NCBI RefSeq assembly: GCF_006346325.1
Contig: NZ_VDYR01000001.1
Location: forward strand, 620,001 to 684,000
Direction of reading: 5' to 3'
Length of the DNA stretch: 64,000 bases
DNA from: Sphingomonas japonica
GTDB lineage: Bacteria; Pseudomonadota; Alphaproteobacteria; Sphingomonadales; Sphingomonadaceae
A program made the position numbers and the translations under genes. Below the pieces are notes generated by a model. The model saw only the letters and a list, made by a program, of their open reading frames with translations, ran no database searches and had not been told where the DNA came from. Shown here in pieces: positions 56,316-64,000 of this stretch. Each line of letters starts with the position of its first letter. The first letter of the stretch is position 1.

Positions 56316-58124
56316 ATGAAGATGGGGCTGAAGATGCTGTGCGGCACGGTGCTGCTCGCCAGCAGCAGCGGCGCACTGGCGCAGACCGGACCCTGGACGG
56401 TCAGCGAGGCGAGCGGGCGCGTCCAGGTGCGCGACGCCAACGGCACCCGCGCCGCGCGCCGCGGCATGACCGTCTCGCCCGGAGCGATGCTGCTGACCGA
56501 TACGGGTGGCCGGGCCGTGGTGGTGCGCGGGCAGGAATTCGTCACGGTCGCGTCGAACAGCCGCATCCGGGTGCCGATGGCAGGCGAGGCCAAGGGCTTC
56601 GTCCAGATCCTGCAAGACTGGGGCAATGCCGTGTTTCGGATCGGCAAGCAGCCCAAGCCGCATTTCGCTGTCCAGACCCCGTATCTGGCCGCCGTGGTCA
56701 AGGGCACGACCTTTTCGATCACGGTGACCGGCGAAGGCGCATCGATGCAGGTCGTCGAAGGCGCGGTGGAAGTCGAGACCAGCGACGGCGGCGCGTCCGA
56801 CCTGGTCCGCCCCGGCGCGATCGCCATGGTGTCCGCAACGGATCGCTATCGCCTTACCGTCCAGGGCAGCGAGACGAGGGTGATCGATTCGCCGGCACGC
56901 TCGGGCGCCCCCGGAGCCACACCGCCGGCGGCAGCGCCGACCGCACCCGCCGCGCCGGCAGCGTCGGCCCAGCCCAGCGCTCCCACGCTTGCCGCCACAG
57001 TGCCGGTTCCAATCGCGCTTGCGCCCGAAAGCATGGCGAGCGGCGGCGACGTCATCGACACCGTGATCACCAGCGAGCCGGGCAACCTGGGCGACATGAC
57101 CGATGGTCTCGTCGCCGGGAGCGTCGCGGCGCTCGCAACCGCGATCGTGGCCGATGAGGCCGATGACGGCAAGGAGCCAACTCCGGAGACGCCACCTGCG
57201 ACGGTGCCGGATCCCGAACCCCAGCCTGAACCGGAACCCCAGCCCGAGCCTGAACCACAACCGGAGCCGGAACCCCAACCTGAGCCTGAGCCACAACCGC
57301 AGCCTGAGCCTGAGCCCCAGCCTGAACCGGAACCACAGCCTGAGCCTGAGCCCCAGCCTGAGCCTGAGCCACAACCGGAGCCGGAACCACAACCGGAGCC
57401 AGAGCCCGAGCCGCAGCCACGGCCGGAACCAACCCCTGATCCGGAACCAACCCCTGAGCCCGAGCCCGAGCCCGAGCCCGAACCACAACCGGAGCCAGAG
57501 CCAGATAACGACCATGACGGTGACGGTGACGGCGACGGCGACGGCGACGGCGACGATGGCGATGACGACGGTCCCAAGCCGCCGAAGCCGGACAAGGACA
57601 ACGACGACGATCCCAAGCCGCCGAAGCCGGATAAGGACGACGACGACGATCCCAAGCCGCCAAAGCCGGACAAGGATGACGACGACGATCCCAAGCCGCC
57701 GAAGCCGGACAAGGACGACGACGACGATCCCAAGCCGCCAAAGCCGGACAAGGACGACGACGATGATCCCAAGCCGCCGAAGCCGGACAAGGACGACGAT
57801 GATGACCCCAAGCCGCCGAGGCCGGACAAGGACGACGACGATGACGATCCCAAGCCGCCGAAGCCGGACAAGGACGACGACGACGACGATGACGACGATC
57901 GGAGGCCACCAAGGCCAGATCGGGACGACGACGATAGCCGCGAGGAGGGTAATCGTATTGCCGCGCCAGAGATGCGTGCCGATGCAGTGGACGTCGAAGC
58001 CGACTTCGATCGGGTCGGTACGCTTGGCGGGGGGTTGTCGCGCAATGAAGAGGGCGCGCTGGTCAAACCCAACGGTGTCGTGATCGGCGGGAGCGATTTC
58101 GGCGGCGCGCCCGAGATCCGGTGA
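56316..58124 (+). CDS. FecR-domain protein with long proline-rich and acidic repeats
   Basis: 602 residues. Signal peptide to ALAQT. A FecR/LysM-like beta domain (about 25-190: [49 protein letters not shown]) may bind wall or sense envelope ligands. An Ala/Pro linker is followed by an (EP-EPQP)n region (about 299-396), a DG-rich stretch and nine [16 protein letters not shown] units (about 419-535). It ends with a short non-repeat tail. The repeats could span the periplasm or bind calcium. It is next to the divergent TpsB gene, and CHASE2-EAL follows after 61 bases. Confidence 0.78.
   Translation: MKMGLKMLCGTVLLASSSGALAQTGPWTVSEASGRVQVRDANGTRAARRGMTVSPGAMLLTDTGGRAVVVRGQEFVTVASNSRIRVPMAGEAKGFVQILQDWGNAVFRIGKQPKPHFAVQTPYLAAVVKGTTFSITVTGEGASMQVVEGAVEVETSDGGASDLVRPGAIAMVSATDRYRLTVQGSETRVIDSPARSGAPGATPPAAAPTAPAAPAASAQPSAPTLAATVPVPIALAPESMASGGDVIDTVITSEPGNLGDMTDGLVAGSVAALATAIVADEADDGKEPTPETPPATVPDPEPQPEPEPQPEPEPQPEPEPQPEPEPQPQPEPEPQPEPEPQPEPEPQPEPEPQPEPEPQPEPEPEPQPRPEPTPDPEPTPEPEPEPEPEPQPEPEPDNDHDGDGDGDGDGDGDDGDDDGPKPPKPDKDNDDDPKPPKPDKDDDDDPKPPKPDKDDDDDPKPPKPDKDDDDDPKPPKPDKDDDDDPKPPKPDKDDDDDPKPPRPDKDDDDDDPKPPKPDKDDDDDDDDDRRPPRPDRDDDDSREEGNRIAAPEMRADAVDVEADFDRVGTLGGGLSRNEEGALVKPNGVVIGGSDFGGAPEIR
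57210..57504 (+). repeat. Degenerate [14 protein letters not shown] tandem repeat
   Basis: About 295 bases coding for alternating Glu-Pro and Gln-Pro units. The 6-base core CCNGAA/CCNCAG is repeated with mixed synonymous codons, so the amino-acid pattern, not the DNA, is conserved. Confidence 0.8.
57570..57930 (+). repeat. 36-base tandem repeat coding for [12 protein letters not shown] units
   Basis: Nine units, mostly 36 bases with 3-6 base length changes near the end, coding for Asp-run plus PKPPKPDK. The DNA units are nearly identical in the middle, suggesting recent expansion or ongoing slippage. Confidence 0.85.
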
Positions 58125-58185
58125 CGATATGTTGACGAACCGGCGTTAAGGTGCGGCGCTGCGCCGTTGCGCGGGGGAGTTAGGG

Positions 58186-60486
58186 TTGCCGGGACGTGCA
58201 TTCGGACGCAGCGTGGTGTGGGCGATCGCTGCGCTCGCCGGGGCGGTTGCCGGCAGCCTCGGCTTCGGTGCCGGGATCGAACGCGGGTTGCAGGATCTGC
58301 GCTTCGAGGTGCGCAGCCGCGCAGCCAGCGGGGACGTGCATCTCGTCGAGATCGATGCCCGCAGCATCCAGGCGATCGAACGCTGGCCCTGGCCGCGGCG
58401 CAACCATGCGGCGCTGGTCGAGCGCCTGGACGCGGCAGGCGCCGAAGTCATCGCCTTCGACGTCGATTTCTCGTCACGATCGAACGCGGCGGACGACGCG
58501 GCATTCGCGCGCGCGCTGGACGCGTCGCGAACGCCGGTGATCCTGCCGACGCTGCGCCAGTCGGCGGGAGGCGGACGCAGCGGTGTGATCGATTCGCTGC
58601 CGATCCCGCAATTGCGCCGGTCGGTAGCGCTGGCGGCGGTCAGCGTGCTGCCCGATGGCGACGGGCAAGTACGCCAGGCGCCGCTGGGCGTGGTCACTGC
58701 CGGCGTGCCGCGACCGTCGTTGTCGGCAATGCTGTCGGGGCGCGCCGGAGTTGCCGATGCGGCATTCCCGATCGACTATGCGATCGATCCTGCGACAATC
58801 CCGCGTCACAGCTTCATCGATATTCGCGATGGCCACTTCGACCCGTCGGCATTGGCCGGAAAGCGGGTGATCGTCGGCGCGACCGCGGTCGAGAATGGCG
58901 ATCGCTATGCCGTGCCGCGCTATGGCGTCATCCCCGGCGTCGTCATCCAGGCGCTGGCGGTGGAGACGCTGGCGCGGGGCGTGCCGATCGCCGCGGGTTG
59001 GCAGGGTCCGTTGCTGCTGGCGATGCTGCTCGCCATCGGGTTTGGCATGGCGCGCTCGCGCGTCGCGCTCGGCACGCTGTTGGCGGCCGCACCGATGGGG
59101 ATGCTGGCGGCGGCGATCGCCTGCGAAGCGTGGTGGCAGGTCCAGTTTCCGATCGTGCCGGCGCTGATCGGCCTCGGCGTTGCTGGCGGCGGGATGGTCG
59201 CGCTGCGGATCGCCGCTGCTGCACGCGCGCGCCGCGGAATCGATGCGGCGACGGGGCTTCCCAACCGCGTCGCGCTGGGCCGCGACCATCCGGGGGGAGC
59301 ACCGGTCGCGATCGCAACCGCGCGCATCGCCGATTTCGACCGGCTGGTGGCGAGTATCGGTCCCGGCGACGTCGCGGCACTGGTCGCGCGCATTTGCGAT
59401 CGTATCGCGCTGACCACCGACGCTGCAACGCTCTACCGGATCGAGGACCGGCTGCTCGCCTGGCGCGTATTGGAGGATGCCGAGACGATCGGCGATCGCT
59501 TTGCGGCACTGCGCGCGACGATGCTGTCGCCGGTCGAGGTCGCCGGTCGCCGCATCGATGTGACGCTGGCGATGGGGTTTGCCGAGGATGAAGCGGGCGA
59601 CGCGCTGCGCGCCGCAGGGAATGCGGCGCTGGCCGCGGACCAGGCGATCGCCGCGGGCGAAAGCTGGCAGGTCCATGCCGCGGGCAGCGAGGCTTCGCTC
59701 GAGCAGGAACTGTCGCTGATGAGCGAACTCGACGAAGCAATCGACCGCGGCGAGCTCGCGGTGGTCTATCAGCCCAAGCTCGACCTTGCCTGCGATCGTA
59801 TCACCAGCGTCGAGGCGCTGGTGCGCTGGAACCACCCGGCGCGCGGGTTCCTGAGCCCCGATCACTTCATTCCGATGGCGGAGCGCAACGGCAGGATCGA
59901 GCGGCTGACGCTGGCAGTGGTGCACCAGACGATCGCCGATCTCGAACGCTGGGCTGCCGCCGGCCATGCCATTACCGGCGCGGTCAACCTGTCGGCAAAT
60001 CTGGTCAGCGACCAAGCGTTCAACCAAGCGCTGCGCGAATTGCTGGCCGATGCCAAGGTCGATCCCGCCATGCTGACGTTCGAAATCACCGAATCCGCGG
60101 CGATGATCGATCCGGAGGGCGTCGCCCGCGCGCTGGCGGAGTTCCGTAAGCTCGGCGTGCGGATATCGATGGACGATTACGGGACGGGTCAATCGACGCT
60201 GACCTATATCAAGCAGTTGCCGCTCGACGAGCTCAAGATCGACCGCATGTTCGTCCAGTTCGCGCATCAGGATCGCGGCGATGCCGTGCTCGTGCGGTCG
60301 ACGGTGGCGCTCGCGCATGAGTTGGGGATCAAGGTGGTCGCGGAAGGGATCGAGGTCGCCGAATGCCTCGCCTTCCTGCGAGCTGCAGGCTGCGACATGG
60401 CGCAAGGCTATTTCATCAGCCGCCCGTTGCCGCCGGATGCGCTGCTGGCGTTGCTGGCGTCGGGCGAGCGCCGCTGGGCAGCTTGA
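58186..60486 (+). CDS. CHASE2-domain membrane cyclic-di-GMP phosphodiesterase
   Basis: 766 residues from a TTG at 58186 with a GGGGGAG ribosome site. N-terminal signal-anchor helix, a periplasmic CHASE2 sensor (about 35-260: HLVEIDARSIQAIERWPWPRRNHA, VDFSSRSN, KRVIVGATAVENGD), then three membrane helices. A GGDEF-like domain follows with its signature lost (YRIEDRLLAW). The EAL domain (from about 520) is complete: YQPKLDL, VEALVRWNHP, Asn in VNLSANL, FEITES, MDDYGTGQS, LKIDRMF, AEGIEVAE. It should degrade c-di-GMP. It is probably co-transcribed with the FecR gene. Confidence 0.9.
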   Translation: MPGRAFGRSVVWAIAALAGAVAGSLGFGAGIERGLQDLRFEVRSRAASGDVHLVEIDARSIQAIERWPWPRRNHAALVERLDAAGAEVIAFDVDFSSRSNAADDAAFARALDASRTPVILPTLRQSAGGGRSGVIDSLPIPQLRRSVALAAVSVLPDGDGQVRQAPLGVVTAGVPRPSLSAMLSGRAGVADAAFPIDYAIDPATIPRHSFIDIRDGHFDPSALAGKRVIVGATAVENGDRYAVPRYGVIPGVVIQALAVETLARGVPIAAGWQGPLLLAMLLAIGFGMARSRVALGTLLAAAPMGMLAAAIACEAWWQVQFPIVPALIGLGVAGGGMVALRIAAAARARRGIDAATGLPNRVALGRDHPGGAPVAIATARIADFDRLVASIGPGDVAALVARICDRIALTTDAATLYRIEDRLLAWRVLEDAETIGDRFAALRATMLSPVEVAGRRIDVTLAMGFAEDEAGDALRAAGNAALAADQAIAAGESWQVHAAGSEASLEQELSLMSELDEAIDRGELAVVYQPKLDLACDRITSVEALVRWNHPARGFLSPDHFIPMAERNGRIERLTLAVVHQTIADLERWAAAGHAITGAVNLSANLVSDQAFNQALRELLADAKVDPAMLTFEITESAAMIDPEGVARALAEFRKLGVRISMDDYGTGQSTLTYIKQLPLDELKIDRMFVQFAHQDRGDAVLVRSTVALAHELGIKVVAEGIEVAECLAFLRAAGCDMAQGYFISRPLPPDALLALLASGERRWAA

Positions 60487-60711
60487 GGGGCGGGGCGTAC
60501 ACACGCCGAATTTGTCATCAAGTGCGCCGGGCCGAGCAGGCATTTGACGCTGCTGCATCCTGCGAACGCCATGTAATCTGCGAGGAGCGCCTGTGGGCGC
60601 GGATCAGCCTTATTGACTCCCGCTTCCCGCTTTCCGTCCGCCTGCTTTCACCACTGGCATTCGACGGTCGATCGCGCGTATTCGATGGTCCTACAACCGG
60701 GAGCCGCAGCC

Positions 60712-62640
60712 ATGGACAAGCCAATCCGACCGACGATCTTGACCATGAGCGCGCGCGGCGCCGTGGCCGTCCTCGCTGCAATGCTGGCGGGAGTGCCGGC
60801 CGCGGCGCAAGACGCGCAGGCGCCGCAGACCGACACGATGCTCAACGAACAGGTGGCCGAATATGACTGGGTCCGCCCCCAGGCGGATTACGTGCGGCGC
60901 ACCGTCATGATCCCGATGCGCGACGGCACCAAGCTGTTCACGGTCATCATCCATCGCAAGGGCGTCACCGACGCGCCGATCCTGTTCACGCGGACGCCGT
61001 ACAATGCCGACGGCATGAGCAGCCGCAATCGCAGCCAGAAGATCGAGGAGGTGCTGCCGGTCGCAGACGCCGAGTTCGTCAACGACGGATATATCCGCGT
61101 CTATCAGGACGTGCGCGGGATGTACGGATCGGAAGGCGACTATGTCATGAACCGGCCGCTGCGCGGGCCGCTCAATCCCACGCAGGTCGATCACGCGACC
61201 GACGCCTACGATTCGATCGACTGGCTGGTGAAAAATGTGAAGGAGAGCAACGGCAAGGTCGGGATCACCGGTTCTTCGTATCTCGGCTTCACGTCGCTGA
61301 TGGCGCTGGTCGATCCGCACCCGGCGCTCAAGGCTGCGGTGCCGCAAAGCCCGATGGTCGACGGCTGGATGGGCGACGACTGGTTCCACAATGGCGCATT
61401 CCGCGTGTTCGGGTTTGACTTCGGGTTGGGCCAGACCGTCGCCAAGGGCGGGGGCGCGGTGCCCAAGGGGACGGGCGACGAGTACGCCGCCTATCTCGCC
61501 GCCGGTTCCGCGAAACACTACGCCGAGAGCTATGGGCTGCTGCAATTGCCCAACATCCGCAAGATGCTCGAGCATCCGTCCTACGACGCGTGGTGGCAGG
61601 GGCAGGCGGTCGACAAGCAGCTCGCGGCGCGCAAGCTGACGGTGCCGACGATGCTCGTGGTCGGCCAGTGGGATCAGGAAGACAGCTATGGCGCCCCCGC
61701 CGTCTACCAGGCGCTGGAGCCGCAGGATACCAACAACGACATGGTTAGCCTGGTGATCGGGCCATGGCGGCACAGCCAGGTGAATTACGAGGCGCGTTCG
61801 CTGGGGCCGCTCGAATGGGAGGGCGATACCGGGCTGCAGTTCCGTACCCGCTATATGAAGCCGTTTCTCGACTGCCATTTGAAGACAGTGGCACCGCCCT
61901 GCGACACGCCGCCGGTCCTGACCTACGCCACCGGCGCGAACCGGTGGGAGGTGTCGCAACAATGGCCGGCGGGCACCTATACGCCGCTGTACCTGGCGGG
62001 CAATTTCGGGCTTTCGTGGACGAAGCCGGCGGCGGGCAGTGACAGCTATGTCTCCGATCCCGCCAAGCCGGTGCCGATGCTGCCGCGCCCGATCCACATG
62101 CAGGGCGACGAATGGCGCAACTGGCTGGTCCACGATCAGCGCTTCGTCGACGGTCGTCCCGACGTGCTGAGCTATACGACCGGCGTGCTCGACAAGCCGG
62201 TCCATATCAAGGGCGCGCCCAAGATCGATCTGCGGGCGGCAACCAGCGGACGCGACGGCGATTTCGTCGTCAAGCTGATCGACGTCTATCCCGAAGAGAA
62301 TGCCGCCGAACCGGAAATGGCCGGGTATCAGCTCGGGATCGGCATCGAGATCTTCCGCGGACGCTATGTCCATGGCTTCGCGACGCCGGCACCGCTCAAG
62401 CCGGGCAAGACCTATGCGTTCGAATGGGCGCTGCCCAATGTCGATCATGTCTTCCAGCCGGGGCATCGGATCATGGTCCAGGTGCAGTCGAGCCTGTTCC
62501 CGCTCTACGACCGCAACCCGCAAAGCTGGACGCCGTCGATCATGGAGGCGCAGCCGGACGATTATGTAAAGGCCACCCAGACGATCCATCGGGGAGGCAA
62601 TGCGGCAAGCGCCGTGCTGCTGCCGATCGCGACGGATTGA
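60712..62640 (+). CDS. CocE/NonD-family secreted serine hydrolase
   Basis: 642 residues: signal peptide to PAAAQ, then an alpha/beta hydrolase of the X-Pro dipeptidyl-peptidase/CocE type with the nucleophile motif GITGSSYLGF (near residue 220), acid in GQWDQEDSYG, and His in GPWRHSQVN. A C-terminal jelly-roll domain (FVVKLIDVYPEE) ends the protein. Likely acts in the periplasm on esters, amides or peptides; the substrate is unknown. The ATG has a GGGAG site 11 bases upstream. A halogenase remnant follows directly in the same frame. Confidence 0.88.
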   Translation: MDKPIRPTILTMSARGAVAVLAAMLAGVPAAAQDAQAPQTDTMLNEQVAEYDWVRPQADYVRRTVMIPMRDGTKLFTVIIHRKGVTDAPILFTRTPYNADGMSSRNRSQKIEEVLPVADAEFVNDGYIRVYQDVRGMYGSEGDYVMNRPLRGPLNPTQVDHATDAYDSIDWLVKNVKESNGKVGITGSSYLGFTSLMALVDPHPALKAAVPQSPMVDGWMGDDWFHNGAFRVFGFDFGLGQTVAKGGGAVPKGTGDEYAAYLAAGSAKHYAESYGLLQLPNIRKMLEHPSYDAWWQGQAVDKQLAARKLTVPTMLVVGQWDQEDSYGAPAVYQALEPQDTNNDMVSLVIGPWRHSQVNYEARSLGPLEWEGDTGLQFRTRYMKPFLDCHLKTVAPPCDTPPVLTYATGANRWEVSQQWPAGTYTPLYLAGNFGLSWTKPAAGSDSYVSDPAKPVPMLPRPIHMQGDEWRNWLVHDQRFVDGRPDVLSYTTGVLDKPVHIKGAPKIDLRAATSGRDGDFVVKLIDVYPEENAAEPEMAGYQLGIGIEIFRGRYVHGFATPAPLKPGKTYAFEWALPNVDHVFQPGHRIMVQVQSSLFPLYDRNPQSWTPSIMEAQPDDYVKATQTIHRGGNAASAVLLPIATD

Positions 62641-62905
62641 TCGACATCTTCGCTCGCGCAGAAAGTCGAGCTTTTTCGGGAGAGCGGACGCGTATGCCGC
62701 CGCAACGAGGAGCTGTTCGGCGAGAATAGCTGGGTGCAGGTGATGATGGGGCAGGGGATCCTGCCCGAACGCCATCGCCCGATCGCGGCCAAGCTGCGAC
62801 GACGAGCTCGATCGTCTGCTTGCCCTGTTGCGCCGCAATGTGGCCGATGCGGTGGCATCGATGCCAAGGCACGCCGATTACCTTGCCAGCTACTGTCCGG
62901 CATCA
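62641..62905 (+). pseudogene. C-terminal fragment of a tryptophan halogenase-like gene
   Basis: Directly after the CocE stop, translation gives KVELFRESGRVCRRNEELF, then ENSWVQVMMGQGILPERH, and after a one-base shift near 62,797 DDELDRLLALLRRNVADAV to HADYLASYCPA. These are the last ~85 residues of the tryptophan-halogenase family. The FAD-binding N-terminus and catalytic part are missing, so it is a remnant of a gene lost by deletion. Confidence 0.78.
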
Positions 62906-62933
62906 GGCCGTCCGCATCGGCGCGGGCGGCCTG

Positions 62934-63441
62934 ATGCCGCAACGCGGGCCAGGGGTCACGATCAAGCACGTGGCGGCGGATGCGGGCGTTTCGCTGCAGA
63001 CCGTAAGCCGCGTCATCAACAAGGCTCCCAATGTCAGGCCGGAAACGACCGCGCGCGTCCAGGCGTCGATCGACAAGCTCGGCTATGTTCCGCTGATCGC
63101 CGCGCAGCGCATGGGCGGCGCGGGCTCGCGCCTGATCCTGGCGCTGAACGACCGGGATCGTACGATCGCCGACTGGCGCAGCCGCCAGGGGGCCGACTGG
63201 GTCGATCAGATGCTGCTGGGCGGACGATCTGTCGCTCATCAGCTTCGACGACACGCCGATGACCCGGTTCGTTCAGCCGAGCCTGACTGCGATCGTTCAG
63301 CCGATCGCGGCCGTGACCTCGCGCGCCGTGGAACTGATCATCGCCGAACAGAATAGCCGGTCGATCGCGTGCGATGCGATCTCGATCCCGGCCACGCTCG
63401 TTGTGCGCGACTCGACGGCACCGCGCGCAGAGCACCGGTAG
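62934..63441 (+). pseudogene. LacI-family regulator with large internal deletion
   Basis: The first frame codes for a good LacI DNA-binding domain (VTIKHVAADAGVSLQTVSRV, hinge LGYVPLIAAQRM) and the start of the ligand domain (LILALNDRDRTIADW, then DWVDQMLLGG). At about 63,222 the frame changes and the sequence resumes at the family C-terminus (DDLSLISFDDTPM, FVQPSLTAIVQP, to the stop at 63441). About 180 central residues are missing, so the product is not a working regulator. Carbohydrate-use genes are usual neighbours of such regulators in sphingomonads. Confidence 0.82.
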
Positions 63442-63557
63442 GAGGTCGCTGATACCGAAGGGGTAAAGTGCATGCTCGCTCGGCAAATGCGCCGTCACAG
63501 CACCATCGCCCTCAACCGCAATTGTCGTTACGACAGGTGCGCGACAAAGGGCTGGCC

Positions 63558-64000
63558 ATGCGACAGAGGGATACAAGGGCGCTTGCCTTGGGCGCTGCGA
63601 TACTGATGCTGGCGGGGTGCGGACGTTCCGAAGGGGAGCGATCCCCGGTCACTCCGGACGCTGTCGCACAGCGCACGACCATCGATTTCGCAACCGTCGC
63701 CGATTACTCCGCGCGCAACCTTCCTGCCTATTTCGACGAGACGGTGAACGCGCTCGATCATAGCCCGTCTTCGAGCGCGAGCAACGATCGGGTGGCGACG
63801 CTCGGCCGGGTATTGTTCTACGACTTGCGGCTCAGCACCAACGACAGGGCGTCGTGCGCTTCCTGTCATCAGCAGGCGTTCGGCTTTACCGATCCGATGC
63901 GCTTCAGCAATGGCATCAGCGGGGCTGCCACTACCGATTTCCACGCGATGCGACTGGGCAATGTCCGGTACTGGAAGCCTGGGACGGCGTTCTGGAACCG
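63558..64000 (+). CDS. Cytochrome c peroxidase/MauG-like di-haem lipoprotein, 3' end cut off
   Basis: The frame is open to the window edge (147 codons). A lipoprotein signal ends at the lipobox LMLAGC. The mature part has the first haem site CASCHQQAFGFTD (CxxCH) preceded by LGRVLFYDLRLSTNDRASC, the pattern of bacterial di-haem cytochrome c peroxidases. The second haem site and C-terminus lie outside. Function would be peroxide reduction or oxidative substrate modification in the periplasm. Confidence 0.87.
   Translation, partial: MRQRDTRALALGAAILMLAGCGRSEGERSPVTPDAVAQRTTIDFATVADYSARNLPAYFDETVNALDHSPSSSASNDRVATLGRVLFYDLRLSTNDRASCASCHQQAFGFTDPMRFSNGISGAATTDFHAMRLGNVRYWKPGTAFWN

Noticed and set aside
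57570..57930. CRISPR-like array
   Set aside because: The 36-base units are contiguous with no unique spacers and lie in frame within a coding sequence.
62828..63262. A 144-codon open frame across the halogenase and LacI remnants
   Set aside because: It reads the halogenase tail and then runs out of frame through the LacI domain; it is a by-product of the frame damage, not a gene.

Overview
The window comes from a GC-rich alphaproteobacterium, most likely a Sphingomonas-type member of the Sphingomonadales. This rests on recognised gene content and order (gltX-gltA; comEC-lexA; ppiD-like/trpE/trpG/trpD/trpC/moaC/moeA), a GTTC-N7-GTTC SOS operator in front of lexA, many TTG/GTG starts, and families common in sphingomonads (DUF2336 protein with a partner kinase, CHASE2-EAL, FecR, TonB receptor with PepSY, DUF1343/NamZ). 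No database search was possible, so every assignment rests on motifs and context.

Bases 1-35,800 are mainly housekeeping. They hold trmFO (cut by the left edge), an aromatic/aspartate aminotransferase, tRNA-Asn, nadK, moaA, an EAL phosphodiesterase with a degenerate GGDEF, mfd, sdhE, recG, a small DMT exporter, a PilZ protein, tyrS and namZ. Then come a membrane protein with degenerate transferase-like halves, a DUF2336 protein translationally coupled to a histidine-kinase-like protein whose phosphoacceptor His is Ser, gltA, gltX, comEC and lexA. The segment ends with a long leftward block (ppiD-like, trpE, trpG, trpD, trpC, moaC, moeA), tpiA and a small secreted protein.

Bases 35,900-48,550 form an extracellular-matrix region, read almost entirely leftward. 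From upstream to downstream it runs: LuxR-type regulator, csgF, csgG, a giant 997-residue curlin-repeat protein, a 462-residue curlin-repeat protein, a shorter CsgB-like curlin, an unknown secreted/anchored protein, a CsgH-like chaperone, another small secreted protein, and then a serralysin-like RTX metalloprotease. Strong hairpins follow both long curlin genes, and the csgF leader has a CtrA-type TTAA-N7-TTAA motif. No csgE is visible. This is the best candidate in the window for an incompletely described system: an alphaproteobacterial curli machine with very long fibre subunits.

Bases 48,770-64,000 are accessory. They hold a DUF389 membrane protein, a DUF2946/TonB receptor/PepSY uptake module, and a TpsB-type outer-membrane transporter with no obvious TpsA. 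That transporter is divergent from a FecR-domain protein with long proline-rich and acidic repeats and a CHASE2-EAL phosphodiesterase. Next are a secreted CocE-type hydrolase and a decayed locus (tryptophan-halogenase fragment, LacI-family gene with a large internal deletion). The right edge cuts a di-haem cytochrome c peroxidase-like lipoprotein.
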